Positions 1-7,413 of a stretch of 36,225 bases of DNA are shown here, one piece after another. The first letter of the stretch is position 1. Each line of letters begins with the position of its first letter. The notes under the pieces are model-generated. The model ran no database searches. It had not been told where the DNA came from and worked only from the letters and a program-made list of their open reading frames with translations. The DNA is from Hellea sp964472905 (GTDB lineage Bacteria > Pseudomonadota > Alphaproteobacteria > Caulobacterales > Maricaulaceae), in contig CAYYMI010000025.1 in the NCBI GenBank assembly GCA_964472905.1, forward strand, positions 1-36,225. The letters run 5' to 3'. The position numbers and the translations under genes were made by a program.

Positions 1-1169
1 GTCGCTTCGCCGAACGCATAAAGCAATTTCGCGCCATGTTTAATCACGCCGCCAAATTCTTGAGACGTTCCCGGCAAAAAGCCCGGCACATCAACCAATG
101 TCAGGATTGGAATTTCAAAGGCGTCACAGAACCGCACATGACGCGCGGCCTTACGCGAGGCGTCACTATCCAGACATCCCGCCAGCACCATCGGTTGGTT
201 GGCAATCACGCCCACGGTCTGGCCTTCGAGGCGGATAAAGCCGCATAAAATATTTTTGGCAAAATCGCGCTGGATTTCAAAAAAGTCGCCTTCATCGGCG
301 AGCTTCTCGACCAGCTCTTTCATGTCATAAGGAATGTTCGGGTTTTCTGGCACCAGCGTATCAAGACTATGGTCGATTCGGTCATGCTCATCGAAAAACG
401 GACGGCTCGGCGTGCCTTCGCGGTTATTAAGCGGGAGGAAATCAAAGAGGCGGCGAATTTCGGCCAACGCCTCCATATCATTATCATAGGCGCCATCTGC
501 GACGGAGGATTTGGTGGTATGGGTTTTCGCCCCGCCCAGTTCTTCGGCGGTGACAATTTCATTGGTCACGGTTTTAAGAACATCTGGCCCCGTTAAAAAC
601 ATATAAGAGCTATCGCGCACCATGAAAATAAAATCTGTCAGCGCCGGGGAGTAAACCGCCCCGCCCGCAGACGGGCCCATAATGACGCTAATTTGCGGAA
701 CAACGCCGCTCGCCAGAATATTGTTTTGGAATACATCGGTATAACCCGCCAGCGCCTCGACGCCTTCTTGGATACGCGCCCCGCCGCTATCATTCAGCCC
801 GATAATGGGCGCGCCGTTTTTCATCGCCATTTCTTGGACTTTGCAGATTTTCTGCGCGTGGGTTTTCGACAGCGAGCCGCCAAAGACGGTAAAATCTTGG
901 GCATAGACAAATGTCTTGCGACCGTTAATCGCGCCCCATCCCGTGACAACACCGTCGCCGGGGAAGTGTTTGCTATCCATGCCGAAATCGGTTGAGCGGT
1001 GTTTGATGAACATATCAAATTCTTCAAAACTGTCAGGATCAAGTAAAAGCTCAAGCCGTTCGCGGGCGGTTAATTTGCCTTTTTTATGCTGATTATCAAT
1101 GCGGCGCTGCCCCCCGCCCAGACGCGCTTCATCCCTGCGCGCATCTAATTGGTTTAATATATCGCTCAA
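1..1169 (-). CDS. pccB: acyl-CoA carboxylase carboxyltransferase (beta) subunit, propionyl-CoA carboxylase type, 3' end missing
   Basis: This is the biotin-dependent carboxyltransferase subunit that moves CO2 from carboxybiotin to an acyl-CoA, most likely propionyl-CoA to methylmalonyl-CoA, in the cytoplasm. The first 389 codons are present and the reading frame leaves the window at base 1; full family members are about 510 residues. Visible family blocks include RRDEARLGGGQRRIDNQHKKG near the N-terminus, GDGVVTGWGAINGR, the oxyanion-type stretch SGGARIQEGVEAL, IMGPSAGGAVYSPALTDF, and PGFLPGTSQEFGGVIKHGAK at the truncated end. The start is a TTG at 1169 because GAGGGGA lies 6 bases upstream and the protein begins MSDILNQLDARR, as family members do; no ATG in frame is near. 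It is divergent from the efflux operon. The choice between propionyl- and another acyl-CoA substrate is from overall resemblance only. Confidence 0.9.
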   Translation of the reverse strand, partial: MSDILNQLDARRDEARLGGGQRRIDNQHKKGKLTARERLELLLDPDSFEEFDMFIKHRSTDFGMDSKHFPGDGVVTGWGAINGRKTFVYAQDFTVFGGSLSKTHAQKICKVQEMAMKNGAPIIGLNDSGGARIQEGVEALAGYTDVFQNNILASGVVPQISVIMGPSAGGAVYSPALTDFIFMVRDSSYMFLTGPDVLKTVTNEIVTAEELGGAKTHTTKSSVADGAYDNDMEALAEIRRLFDFLPLNNREGTPSRPFFDEHDRIDHSLDTLVPENPNIPYDMKELVEKLADEGDFFEIQRDFAKNILCGFIRLEGQTVGVIANQPMVLAGCLDSDASRKAARHVRFCDAFEIPILTLVDVPGFLPGTSQEFGGVIKHGAKLLYAFGEA

Positions 1170-1175
1170 AGCGTT

Positions 1176-1182
1176 TCCCCTC
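1176..1182 (-). promoter_or_regulatory. ribosome binding site deciding the TTG start of pccB
   Basis: Read on the minus strand this is GAGGGGA, six bases before the TTG at 1169. It is the only Shine-Dalgarno-like sequence near the N-terminus and supports TTG initiation. Confidence 0.6.
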
Positions 1183-1275
1183 TTTGGCCCAATAAAGCTT
1201 AATCCCTTACCCTAATAGTCAGGACAGAGGGGTCAAGCCTGTTTTAGCCCCATCAGATGGGTGATTAAGTTTTTC

Positions 1276-1288
1276 GTCGCGCAGCGAC
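1276..1288. other. small perfect hairpin/dyad in the pccB-efflux divergent gap
   Basis: Arms GTCGC and GCGAC are separated by three bases. It lies in the 226-base gap between the divergent pccB and the RND adaptor gene. No run of T follows on either strand, so it is more likely a protein-binding dyad than a terminator. The rest of the gap (1170-1395) holds no recognisable gene beyond the short reading frame at 1340-1399. Confidence 0.3.
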
Positions 1289-1339
1289 TATGCGAATCTG
1301 ACGCGGGCCTTTGCAAATTTGTGAGTTGCGCATAACGGT

Positions 1340-1399
1340 ATGGAGATTATGCTTGGGCAAGCCAAGCGGAACGAGCATAAAGACATATTAGGATCATGA
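1340..1399 (+). CDS. possible 19-codon upstream reading frame coupled to the efflux adaptor gene
   Basis: An ATG at 1340 opens a frame encoding MEIMLGQAKRNEHKDILGS whose TGA overlaps the ATG of the adaptor gene in an ATGA arrangement. That geometry is the usual one for translational coupling. The frame also spans inverted repeats (arms TTATGCT at 1347-1353 and AGCATAA at 1374-1380, and GCTTGG at 1351-1356 with CCAAGC at 1362-1367). There is no good Shine-Dalgarno sequence before its ATG and the peptide matches nothing I know. It may be chance; it is listed because of the exact overlap. Confidence 0.2.
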   Translation: MEIMLGQAKRNEHKDILGS

Positions 1400-2481
1400 A
1401 AATCAACACCTCATATCTCGTGGCAGGCCTTGCTGTTGTCGCGATTGGTCTGTGGTTTTTGGTCAATGCCAAAGAAGCCCAAAAAGAACCACCGCGTCCA
1501 AAGACAACGATCACGGTTGAAAAGACCGTACCAACCGTTGTGTTTGAATATCGAGACGCCGTGGAACATCAAAACAAGTTCGAGCTTTTTGGACGTACCG
1601 AAGCCAATCGTGAAGTCTCTATCGCGGCGCGAACAATTGGAACCGTCACTGAGATTCCTGTGTCCAAAGGACAAAAGGTGAGCCGCGGAACATTGGTGTG
1701 CCGTCAAGATGTCGCCTCCCGTCAAGCTGTCCTCGAACAGGCTCAGGCCGTTTTAAAATCACGAGAAGCCGATTTAAAGGCAACCCTGACCCTCGTCGAA
1801 AAGGGCTATAAATCAAGCGCCTCTATTGACGCCGAACGTGCCGGCGTAGACGGCGCCAAAGCCAGTGTTAAACAGGCAGAAGTCGAACTGAATAATGTAA
1901 ATATGCGCGCGCCATTTTCCGGTATTTTTGATGAACAACATATCGAAATCGGTGACTATCTCTCACCGGGACAAGCTTGCGGCACTCTCGTTGAGCTTAA
2001 CCCGCTCATCGTGGCGATTGATCTGACTGAAAATCAAGTCGGGTTTATTTCGTCGGGACAAGAGGCTTCGGTCGAGCTTGTGACCGGTGAAAGCCTGACG
2101 GGCAAAGTTCGGTTTATTGAAAGTAAAGCTAATGCGTCCACGCGTACCTTTAGGACAGAAATTGCCGTGCCCAATCCTAAATATGCCCTCAAGGGCGGCG
2201 TAACCGCAACTGTCTCTATTAAAACAGGCACCGCGATGGCGCATAATATACCCTCTAAACTTTTGAGTTTGAATGATAATGGCAATGTGGGTGTTCGATA
2301 TTTAGACGATGATGACATTGTCCGTTTTGCGACTGTCAAAACCATTGATGAAGATGCAAATGGCGTTTGGATCACGGGTCTGCCTGATACTACCCGGCTT
2401 ATTACACAAGGGCAAAATTTTGCTCCCATCGGAACCCAGGCAAACCCTTCTCTGTCGAGTTTTAAAAGAGCCGACGAATAA
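1396..2481 (+). CDS. RND efflux periplasmic adaptor (membrane fusion protein)
   Basis: This is the periplasmic adaptor of a tripartite RND exporter, linking the inner-membrane pump encoded next to an outer-membrane channel. The 361-residue protein starts with an N-terminal signal anchor (residues about 6-25, YLVAGLAVVAIGLWFLV) and has no lipobox cysteine. Then come a first lipoyl half (REVSIAARTIGTVTEIPVSK, then GQKVSRG), a coiled-coil hairpin (about 112-165), the second lipoyl half (NMRAPFSGIFDEQHIEIGDYLSPGQ) and beta-barrel and membrane-proximal domains. The ATG at 1396 has AGGA a few bases upstream. The pump gene follows after two bases, so they form one operon. No TetR-type regulator and no TolC-like gene lie nearby, so the channel must be encoded elsewhere. 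Substrate is unknown. Confidence 0.9.
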   Translation: MKINTSYLVAGLAVVAIGLWFLVNAKEAQKEPPRPKTTITVEKTVPTVVFEYRDAVEHQNKFELFGRTEANREVSIAARTIGTVTEIPVSKGQKVSRGTLVCRQDVASRQAVLEQAQAVLKSREADLKATLTLVEKGYKSSASIDAERAGVDGAKASVKQAEVELNNVNMRAPFSGIFDEQHIEIGDYLSPGQACGTLVELNPLIVAIDLTENQVGFISSGQEASVELVTGESLTGKVRFIESKANASTRTFRTEIAVPNPKYALKGGVTATVSIKTGTAMAHNIPSKLLSLNDNGNVGVRYLDDDDIVRFATVKTIDEDANGVWITGLPDTTRLITQGQNFAPIGTQANPSLSSFKRADE

Positions 2482-2483
2482 AT

Positions 2484-5400
2484 ATGGGCGGCATTGTCGG
2501 CATTGTTGCTTTTTCGATCCGCAATTGGCGGATGACGATGGGCATAATGCTTTTCGCCGTCATTGGTGGATTGCTGGCGATTGATAGGCTGCCTCTCGAC
2601 GCCGAACCCGATGTTCCTATTCCTTTTGTAAATATACAGGTGACTTTGCCGGGAATTTCACCTGAAGACGCCGAACGTCTCTTAATCCGTCCGATGGAAA
2701 CAGAACTCAAATCCGTTGACGGGATTATACAAATGGACGGCGTGGCCTTGACCAATGCCGCCATTCTTACAATTGAATTTGAAGCCTCACACGATCTTGA
2801 CAAAGCCTTGGCTGATGTCCTTGAAAAAGTTGACCGCGCCCGAGCCGAATTCCCCGAAGAGGCTCAAGAACCCATTGTTGATGAAATCAGCAATTCGTCG
2901 GTTCCCATTCTCACCGTCAATCTATGGGGTGATGCCCCCGAACGCGCCCTTCAGCGCCAAGCCAAAGATTTACAACGGCGGTTGGAGAGCCGAGGCGAGA
3001 TATTAGAAGTCAATATTACAGGGGAACGTATTGACGTTTTAGAGGCCATCTTAGATCCCTCGAAAATCGACAGTCTGGGCATATCCTTTGATGAAATCGC
3101 AGCCGCCATTGCTTTAAATAACAGCCTCATCCCAGCGGGTGAACTTAAAACAGATAACGGTAAGTTTAACATCAAGTTGCAAGGTTTAATCTCATCCCCC
3201 GAAGACATGAATAATCTTGTCGTCAGGCGCGGAGCAAACGGAAATATTGTGCGGATGAGCGACATAGCAATTGCTCGCTCGGGTTACAAAGACAGCACAA
3301 CTATTGCCCGCTTTAATGGGCGCAAATCCGTCTCCCTTGAAGTGAAAAAGCGCTTGAACGAAAATATTTTAGAGACGGTTCAACTCATCGAAGAGCTCGT
3401 CAATGAGCAAACCGCGTCGCCTGAGTGGCCCAAAGGTATTAATGCCTCATTTAGTCAATCCCGGGCCATATTTATAACGGATATGCGAAGGGAACTATCG
3501 TCTTCTATTATCAATGCCGTGATTTTGGTTTTCATTGTATGTATTGCCGCCTTGGGATGGCGGTCAGCCCTCTTTGTGGGGTGGGCTATTCCGTCAAGTT
3601 TCTTAATCGCCTTCTTTTTGTTTCTCGTTCAAGGCGAAACGATCAACATGATGATTTTATTTGGGCTTATCCTGTCCGTCGGAGTTCTGGTCGATAGCGC
3701 TATCGTCATTATTGAATATGCCGACCGAAAAATGGATGAAGGTCTTGGCCGACGTGAAGCTTTTCAAATGGCAGGGGAGCGGATGTTTTGGCCCATCTTA
3801 TCATCAACAGCGACAACGCTCGCCGCCTTTATTCCGCTCTTATTTTGGGACACGATACCCGGGAAATTCATGGCTTATTTTCCGCGGACGATGATTTATG
3901 TCCTGACCGCATCCATGTTGATGGCTTTAATCTTTCTACCAACCATGGGGTCAATCATCGGATTTAAACCGAAGAAAAAAAACAATTCAAATGCAGCTTT
4001 ACTCGCCGGTGCAGATGGCGATCCCTCGCAACTCAGAGGCTTTACGGGAGTTTATGTGAAATTCATTCGAAAGCTTATTCAATTTCCGCTTCTGGTTATT
4101 TTGGGGCTTGTCCTATTGACCTTTGGGATAATTGGAATCTTTCAAGCGAGTATGGAAGGACCGCCTCCAAAACCTGTCGCCTTTTTTACCCAAAGCCCTG
4201 GTGATCAGATATTTGTGTTTGCCCGCACGCGCGGAAATTCTACGCCAGAACAAAGTCTGGGTATTGCTGAAGAACTCGAAAGACGTTTTGCGCAAATCGA
4301 TGGTATTGAATCTATGTATACTGTTGCCGGAAACGCGTCATCTAATGGATTTTCCTTTGATGGGCCTGGCAGCGTACCCGCTGATACCACGGTGAAAATT
4401 TACTTAGAACTATATCCTTTTGCTGAACGCCGGAATTTAACCGACATTATCGCCGATATTGAACAAGCCTCACAAGGCATTAACGGTGTGATTACAGAGG
4501 TTAAATCGGTTGAGTTTGGGCCGCCTATCGACAAGGATATTGGCATTCAGATTTCATCCGAAGACAGAGACAAACTGAGAGAGGTGACTCAAAAAATCCG
4601 AACCAAACTTGAAACCATTGAAGGGCTTGATAGTTTTGACGATAATCTTCCCCTTCCCGGAATAGATTGGGAATTGGTTATCGACAGGGCAGAAGCGGGA
4701 CGGCTTGGCCTTGATGTCGGGCGCATTGGGTCCGCAATCCAATTCTTAACGGAAGGCGCACTTGTCGGAAAATACCGTCCCTTAGACGTCGAAGAAGAAG
4801 TTGATATTCGAATTCGATATCCCAAATCAGCGCGTGATTTATCGCAACTCGACAATCTACGTATTCAAACGCCCTCTGGCGCCGTTCCATTATCATCCGT
4901 TGTTAAACGCGTGGCTAAACCACGGCAGGATAAGATTGAGCGGCGGGATTTACTCCCCTTTTATTCTGTTAAAGCCAATACCCAAAAAGGTTATGCCACA
5001 AATAAACAAGTTGAAATCCTGAAAGACTGGATTTCTAAAGAGGCAGGGTTTCCTTCAGATGTAAACATTAAATTTTTAGGTCAAGATGAAGAAAATGCGG
5101 CAACAGCTGAGTTTGGCAAAAGCGCCGCCTTAGCCATTATCTTTATGATGGGCGTCATATTACTGCTTCAGTTTAATAGCTTCTACCATGTCTTTTTAAC
5201 GCTTTCTGCGGTGATCCTATCGCTTTTAGGTGTATTATTTGGACTAAGTTTCTATCCGTATATTTCCTCGATTTTGGTTTTAACTGGGACCATCGCTTTA
5301 GCCGGCATTGTGGTCAATAATAATATTGTCCTTATCGATACCTATCAGAGACTCAAGGCCCATGGATTTAGCAGCGAAGATGCCGCTCTGCGAACGGCAG

Positions 5401-5750
5401 CCCAAAGATTGCGGCCAGTGACCTTAACGACACTCACAACCGTCATTGGCTTAATGCCGCTGGTTCTGGCGTGGCAGGCTAATATTTTTACCGGCGAGTT
5501 TTCACTAGACGGCTCCGCAACCTCAGATATCTGGGCGCCGATATCTTATGTCATTTCATGCGGTCTTGGCTTTGCGACCATTTTGACGCTCATTATTACG
5601 CCCGTTTTACTGGCAATGCCCACAGTTGTTGGAAGGCGGTTAAGTCGGTTGCGTAATAAATTTAAGTCTTCATCATCAGATGGGGATAATCTCGTCGCAG
5701 ATGAAGTTATGGGAACCGAGGGCGAAATCTTGACTAACTCGGCCGAATAA
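2484..5750 (+). CDS. RND efflux transporter permease (AcrB/HAE-like)
   Basis: This is the inner-membrane proton-driven pump of the tripartite exporter. At 1088 residues it is slightly longer than AcrB-type pumps. It shows the expected duplicated plan: TM1 near residue 17, a large periplasmic domain with PLDAEPDVPIPFVNIQV and GISPEDAERLLIRPMETEL, a TM2-TM6 block, a second periplasmic domain and a TM8-TM12 block. The proton-relay region of TM4 reads LVDSAIVIIE, so the first aspartate is D404 but the second AcrB aspartate is serine (S405). The TM10 lysine position reads VVNNN (residues 945-947), with asparagine in place of lysine. Such changes occur in other RND subfamilies, so this need not be a defective pump. 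The C-terminus adds a Ser/Asp-rich tail. The start follows the adaptor stop by two bases with no clear Shine-Dalgarno, suggesting coupling. Confidence 0.9.
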   Translation: MGGIVGIVAFSIRNWRMTMGIMLFAVIGGLLAIDRLPLDAEPDVPIPFVNIQVTLPGISPEDAERLLIRPMETELKSVDGIIQMDGVALTNAAILTIEFEASHDLDKALADVLEKVDRARAEFPEEAQEPIVDEISNSSVPILTVNLWGDAPERALQRQAKDLQRRLESRGEILEVNITGERIDVLEAILDPSKIDSLGISFDEIAAAIALNNSLIPAGELKTDNGKFNIKLQGLISSPEDMNNLVVRRGANGNIVRMSDIAIARSGYKDSTTIARFNGRKSVSLEVKKRLNENILETVQLIEELVNEQTASPEWPKGINASFSQSRAIFITDMRRELSSSIINAVILVFIVCIAALGWRSALFVGWAIPSSFLIAFFLFLVQGETINMMILFGLILSVGVLVDSAIVIIEYADRKMDEGLGRREAFQMAGERMFWPILSSTATTLAAFIPLLFWDTIPGKFMAYFPRTMIYVLTASMLMALIFLPTMGSIIGFKPKKKNNSNAALLAGADGDPSQLRGFTGVYVKFIRKLIQFPLLVILGLVLLTFGIIGIFQASMEGPPPKPVAFFTQSPGDQIFVFARTRGNSTPEQSLGIAEELERRFAQIDGIESMYTVAGNASSNGFSFDGPGSVPADTTVKIYLELYPFAERRNLTDIIADIEQASQGINGVITEVKSVEFGPPIDKDIGIQISSEDRDKLREVTQKIRTKLETIEGLDSFDDNLPLPGIDWELVIDRAEAGRLGLDVGRIGSAIQFLTEGALVGKYRPLDVEEEVDIRIRYPKSARDLSQLDNLRIQTPSGAVPLSSVVKRVAKPRQDKIERRDLLPFYSVKANTQKGYATNKQVEILKDWISKEAGFPSDVNIKFLGQDEENAATAEFGKSAALAIIFMMGVILLLQFNSFYHVFLTLSAVILSLLGVLFGLSFYPYISSILVLTGTIALAGIVVNNNIVLIDTYQRLKAHGFSSEDAALRTAAQRLRPVTLTTLTTVIGLMPLVLAWQANIFTGEFSLDGSATSDIWAPISYVISCGLGFATILTLIITPVLLAMPTVVGRRLSRLRNKFKSSSSDGDNLVADEVMGTEGEILTNSAE

Positions 5751-5761
5751 TTATTCAGCCG
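5740..5761. terminator. palindrome spanning back-to-back stop codons, possible bidirectional terminator
   Basis: A 22-base near-perfect palindrome has arms CGGC and GCCG around the perfect 12-base palindrome GAATAATTATTC, with one mismatch pair. It contains the TAA of the RND pump gene (5748-5750) and the TAA of the facing gene (5751-5753), which abut without a spacer. No U tract follows, so termination is only inferred. Confidence 0.35.
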
Positions 5762-6713
5762 TCTCAACAATGAGAGCATCCGCATCAATCGGCGCAAAAA
5801 TCGCTGTTGTTTGGTGCCCCCCTCCGACTAACGCTCTGCGGACCTGCCACCGATAGGGTTCATATTTAACATCGGGGAGATCAGAGGCAGATTTATCATC
5901 GTTTCGGGACGGGGCTAGGCGTTCAAAAGGCACGCTCACGCGGGCTTGCACACCATTAGCATCAATGAGTTCTGCCGCGATTGGGTACTCCCCGCGCGGC
6001 AGAAGATTACCGGCAATAAAGTTCCAGCGCCCGCCAGCCCCCACGCGGGTTTCTCCGAAAGCCTCCCCGCCAGCATAAATGCGCACGCGGCCTTCGGAGG
6101 CTGTTGTGCCTGAGAGGATGACGCCGCCGCTATCATCATAATCTATCGGCCCCATAGATAATGGCCCGTTTGTCGGGCTTCCGCCAAAGGGGGATTGCAC
6201 TATTCGGCTGGGTCCGCCCGGAGCGCTAACCATTATGAGGGCCGAGGCCTGTACGTCTGTATCGTCAGGTTTGTCAGGAACCGGAACACGATAAATCGTT
6301 TCATCCCCTCTAACGCTAAGGTCACCTTCAACGAACATAACTACTTCCAGCGCAAGGGTTTGTGCAGGGTCAATATCAATCACGACATCCCAATTCCCTT
6401 TATCGTCAGACCTGAACTGACGTAAACGTGTGTTTTCATTAAGCAAGGTTAAAACGGCCGCTGGCTCACTCGTCCCGTTAATCCGTAATTTCATCTCCTC
6501 CTGGGGACCATATTCACTTATCGTTCTAAAAAAGACAGGTGTGAGGCCCGTATCAACCGTATCTGTCTTAGGCGCGACCTCAGTGTCAGTCTCAACATCG
6601 CCTATGGAGGATAAAGGCGTTTGCGACACAGCCGATGTAAACTGAACAATAAATAATAGGATTAAGGCAAGGCCTACCCCAATTAAAATCATCCAAAACA
6701 ATCGAAATTTCAT
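5751..6713 (-). CDS. membrane-anchored protein with Ig-like domains, function unknown
   Basis: I do not recognise a specific function. From the ATG at 6713 the protein has 320 residues: one N-terminal transmembrane anchor (about 2-27), a Thr/Asp-rich linker, then at least two beta-rich segments of bacterial Ig/carbohydrate-binding-like character. The first includes LRINGTSEPAAVLTLLNENTR and the second VILSGTTASEGRVRIYAGG then GRWNFIAG. Similar alphaproteobacterial proteins usually end in a LysM peptidoglycan-binding domain. Here the end (YRWQVRRALVGGGHQTTAIF) lies where LysM would be but does not read as a functional LysM. A TTG at 6740 could extend the protein by nine residues; the ATG is preferred because CGGGG lies about ten bases upstream and the anchor then starts the protein. 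It converges exactly on the efflux pump gene. Confidence 0.6.
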   Translation of the reverse strand: MKFRLFWMILIGVGLALILLFIVQFTSAVSQTPLSSIGDVETDTEVAPKTDTVDTGLTPVFFRTISEYGPQEEMKLRINGTSEPAAVLTLLNENTRLRQFRSDDKGNWDVVIDIDPAQTLALEVVMFVEGDLSVRGDETIYRVPVPDKPDDTDVQASALIMVSAPGGPSRIVQSPFGGSPTNGPLSMGPIDYDDSGGVILSGTTASEGRVRIYAGGEAFGETRVGAGGRWNFIAGNLLPRGEYPIAAELIDANGVQARVSVPFERLAPSRNDDKSASDLPDVKYEPYRWQVRRALVGGGHQTTAIFAPIDADALIVETAE

Positions 6714-6841
6714 TAAACTTTTACCCCGTTTGAATGTCAATCATCCAGTTTAAGTATCGTCTAGACTACGCGTTGAGACTCACAAGGCAAATTAAAATGA
6801 CATCAATCTGTATTTTTATGAGGTACGAAGAATAGAACGTC

Positions 6842-7330
6842 TTAGCCTAATAAGCTTTGGCAAATAGTCTCAAGACCAATTTTATCCTCATCATCAAACG
6901 ACCCGATAGTTGTTGAATCTACGTCCAGCACAGCGGCAAGACTGCCATCTTTATCAAAGACAGGCACGACAATTTCAGAGTTAGAGCGGCTATCACAGGC
7001 AATATGCCCAGGAAATTTGTGTACATCCTCAACGATGACAGTCTTTTGGGTCTGCGCGCAAGTCCCGCAAACGCCCTTACCGAAGGGTATGCGCAAACAC
7101 CCCAAAGTCCCTTGATAAGGCCCGACAACAAGTTCGGTCGGCTTAAGGGGATCAACAATATAAAATCCTGTCCAAAAGAAATACTCAAACGCTTCATTCA
7201 AAAGACAGGCCGCCGTTGCATAGCGGGCGGTGATTGAGGTTTCGCCGTCAATCACAGATGAAATCTGCGCGGCAACCTCTTTATATATCTCGGATTTTGT
7301 CATTGCGTTTAGATAAGGTTTGGACGCCAT
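6842..7330 (-). CDS. msrC: free methionine-(R)-sulfoxide reductase (GAF domain)
   Basis: This cytoplasmic enzyme reduces free methionine-(R)-sulfoxide back to methionine, an oxidative-stress repair reaction. The 162-residue protein is a single GAF domain. The family motif GTLGCLRIPFGKGVCGTCAQ is present and the three functional cysteines fall at 78, 88 and 112 with the same spacing as Cys84, Cys94 and Cys118 of E. coli YebR/MsrC. WTGFYIV and the final LDVDS motif also match. A fourth cysteine (C91) is common in the family. The ATG at 7330 gives the usual length; an ATG at codon 10 is possible and neither has a strong ribosome binding site. It is divergent from lepA with an 83-base gap that must hold both promoters. 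Confidence 0.9.
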   Translation of the reverse strand: MASKPYLNAMTKSEIYKEVAAQISSVIDGETSITARYATAACLLNEAFEYFFWTGFYIVDPLKPTELVVGPYQGTLGCLRIPFGKGVCGTCAQTQKTVIVEDVHKFPGHIACDSRSNSEIVVPVFDKDGSLAAVLDVDSTTIGSFDDEDKIGLETICQSLLG

Positions 7331-7413
7331 AATATCAATGTCAAAGGCTGATAAGCTTTATAGCCGTTATTCCCCTCTTGCATTTGCGCTTATCGCCTAT
7401 AGATACGGCGGTC

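Noticed and set aside
7378..7413. Upstream TTG start for LepA
   Set aside because: Adds 12 residues not found in LepA proteins; the ATG at 7414 gives the canonical N-terminus and length.
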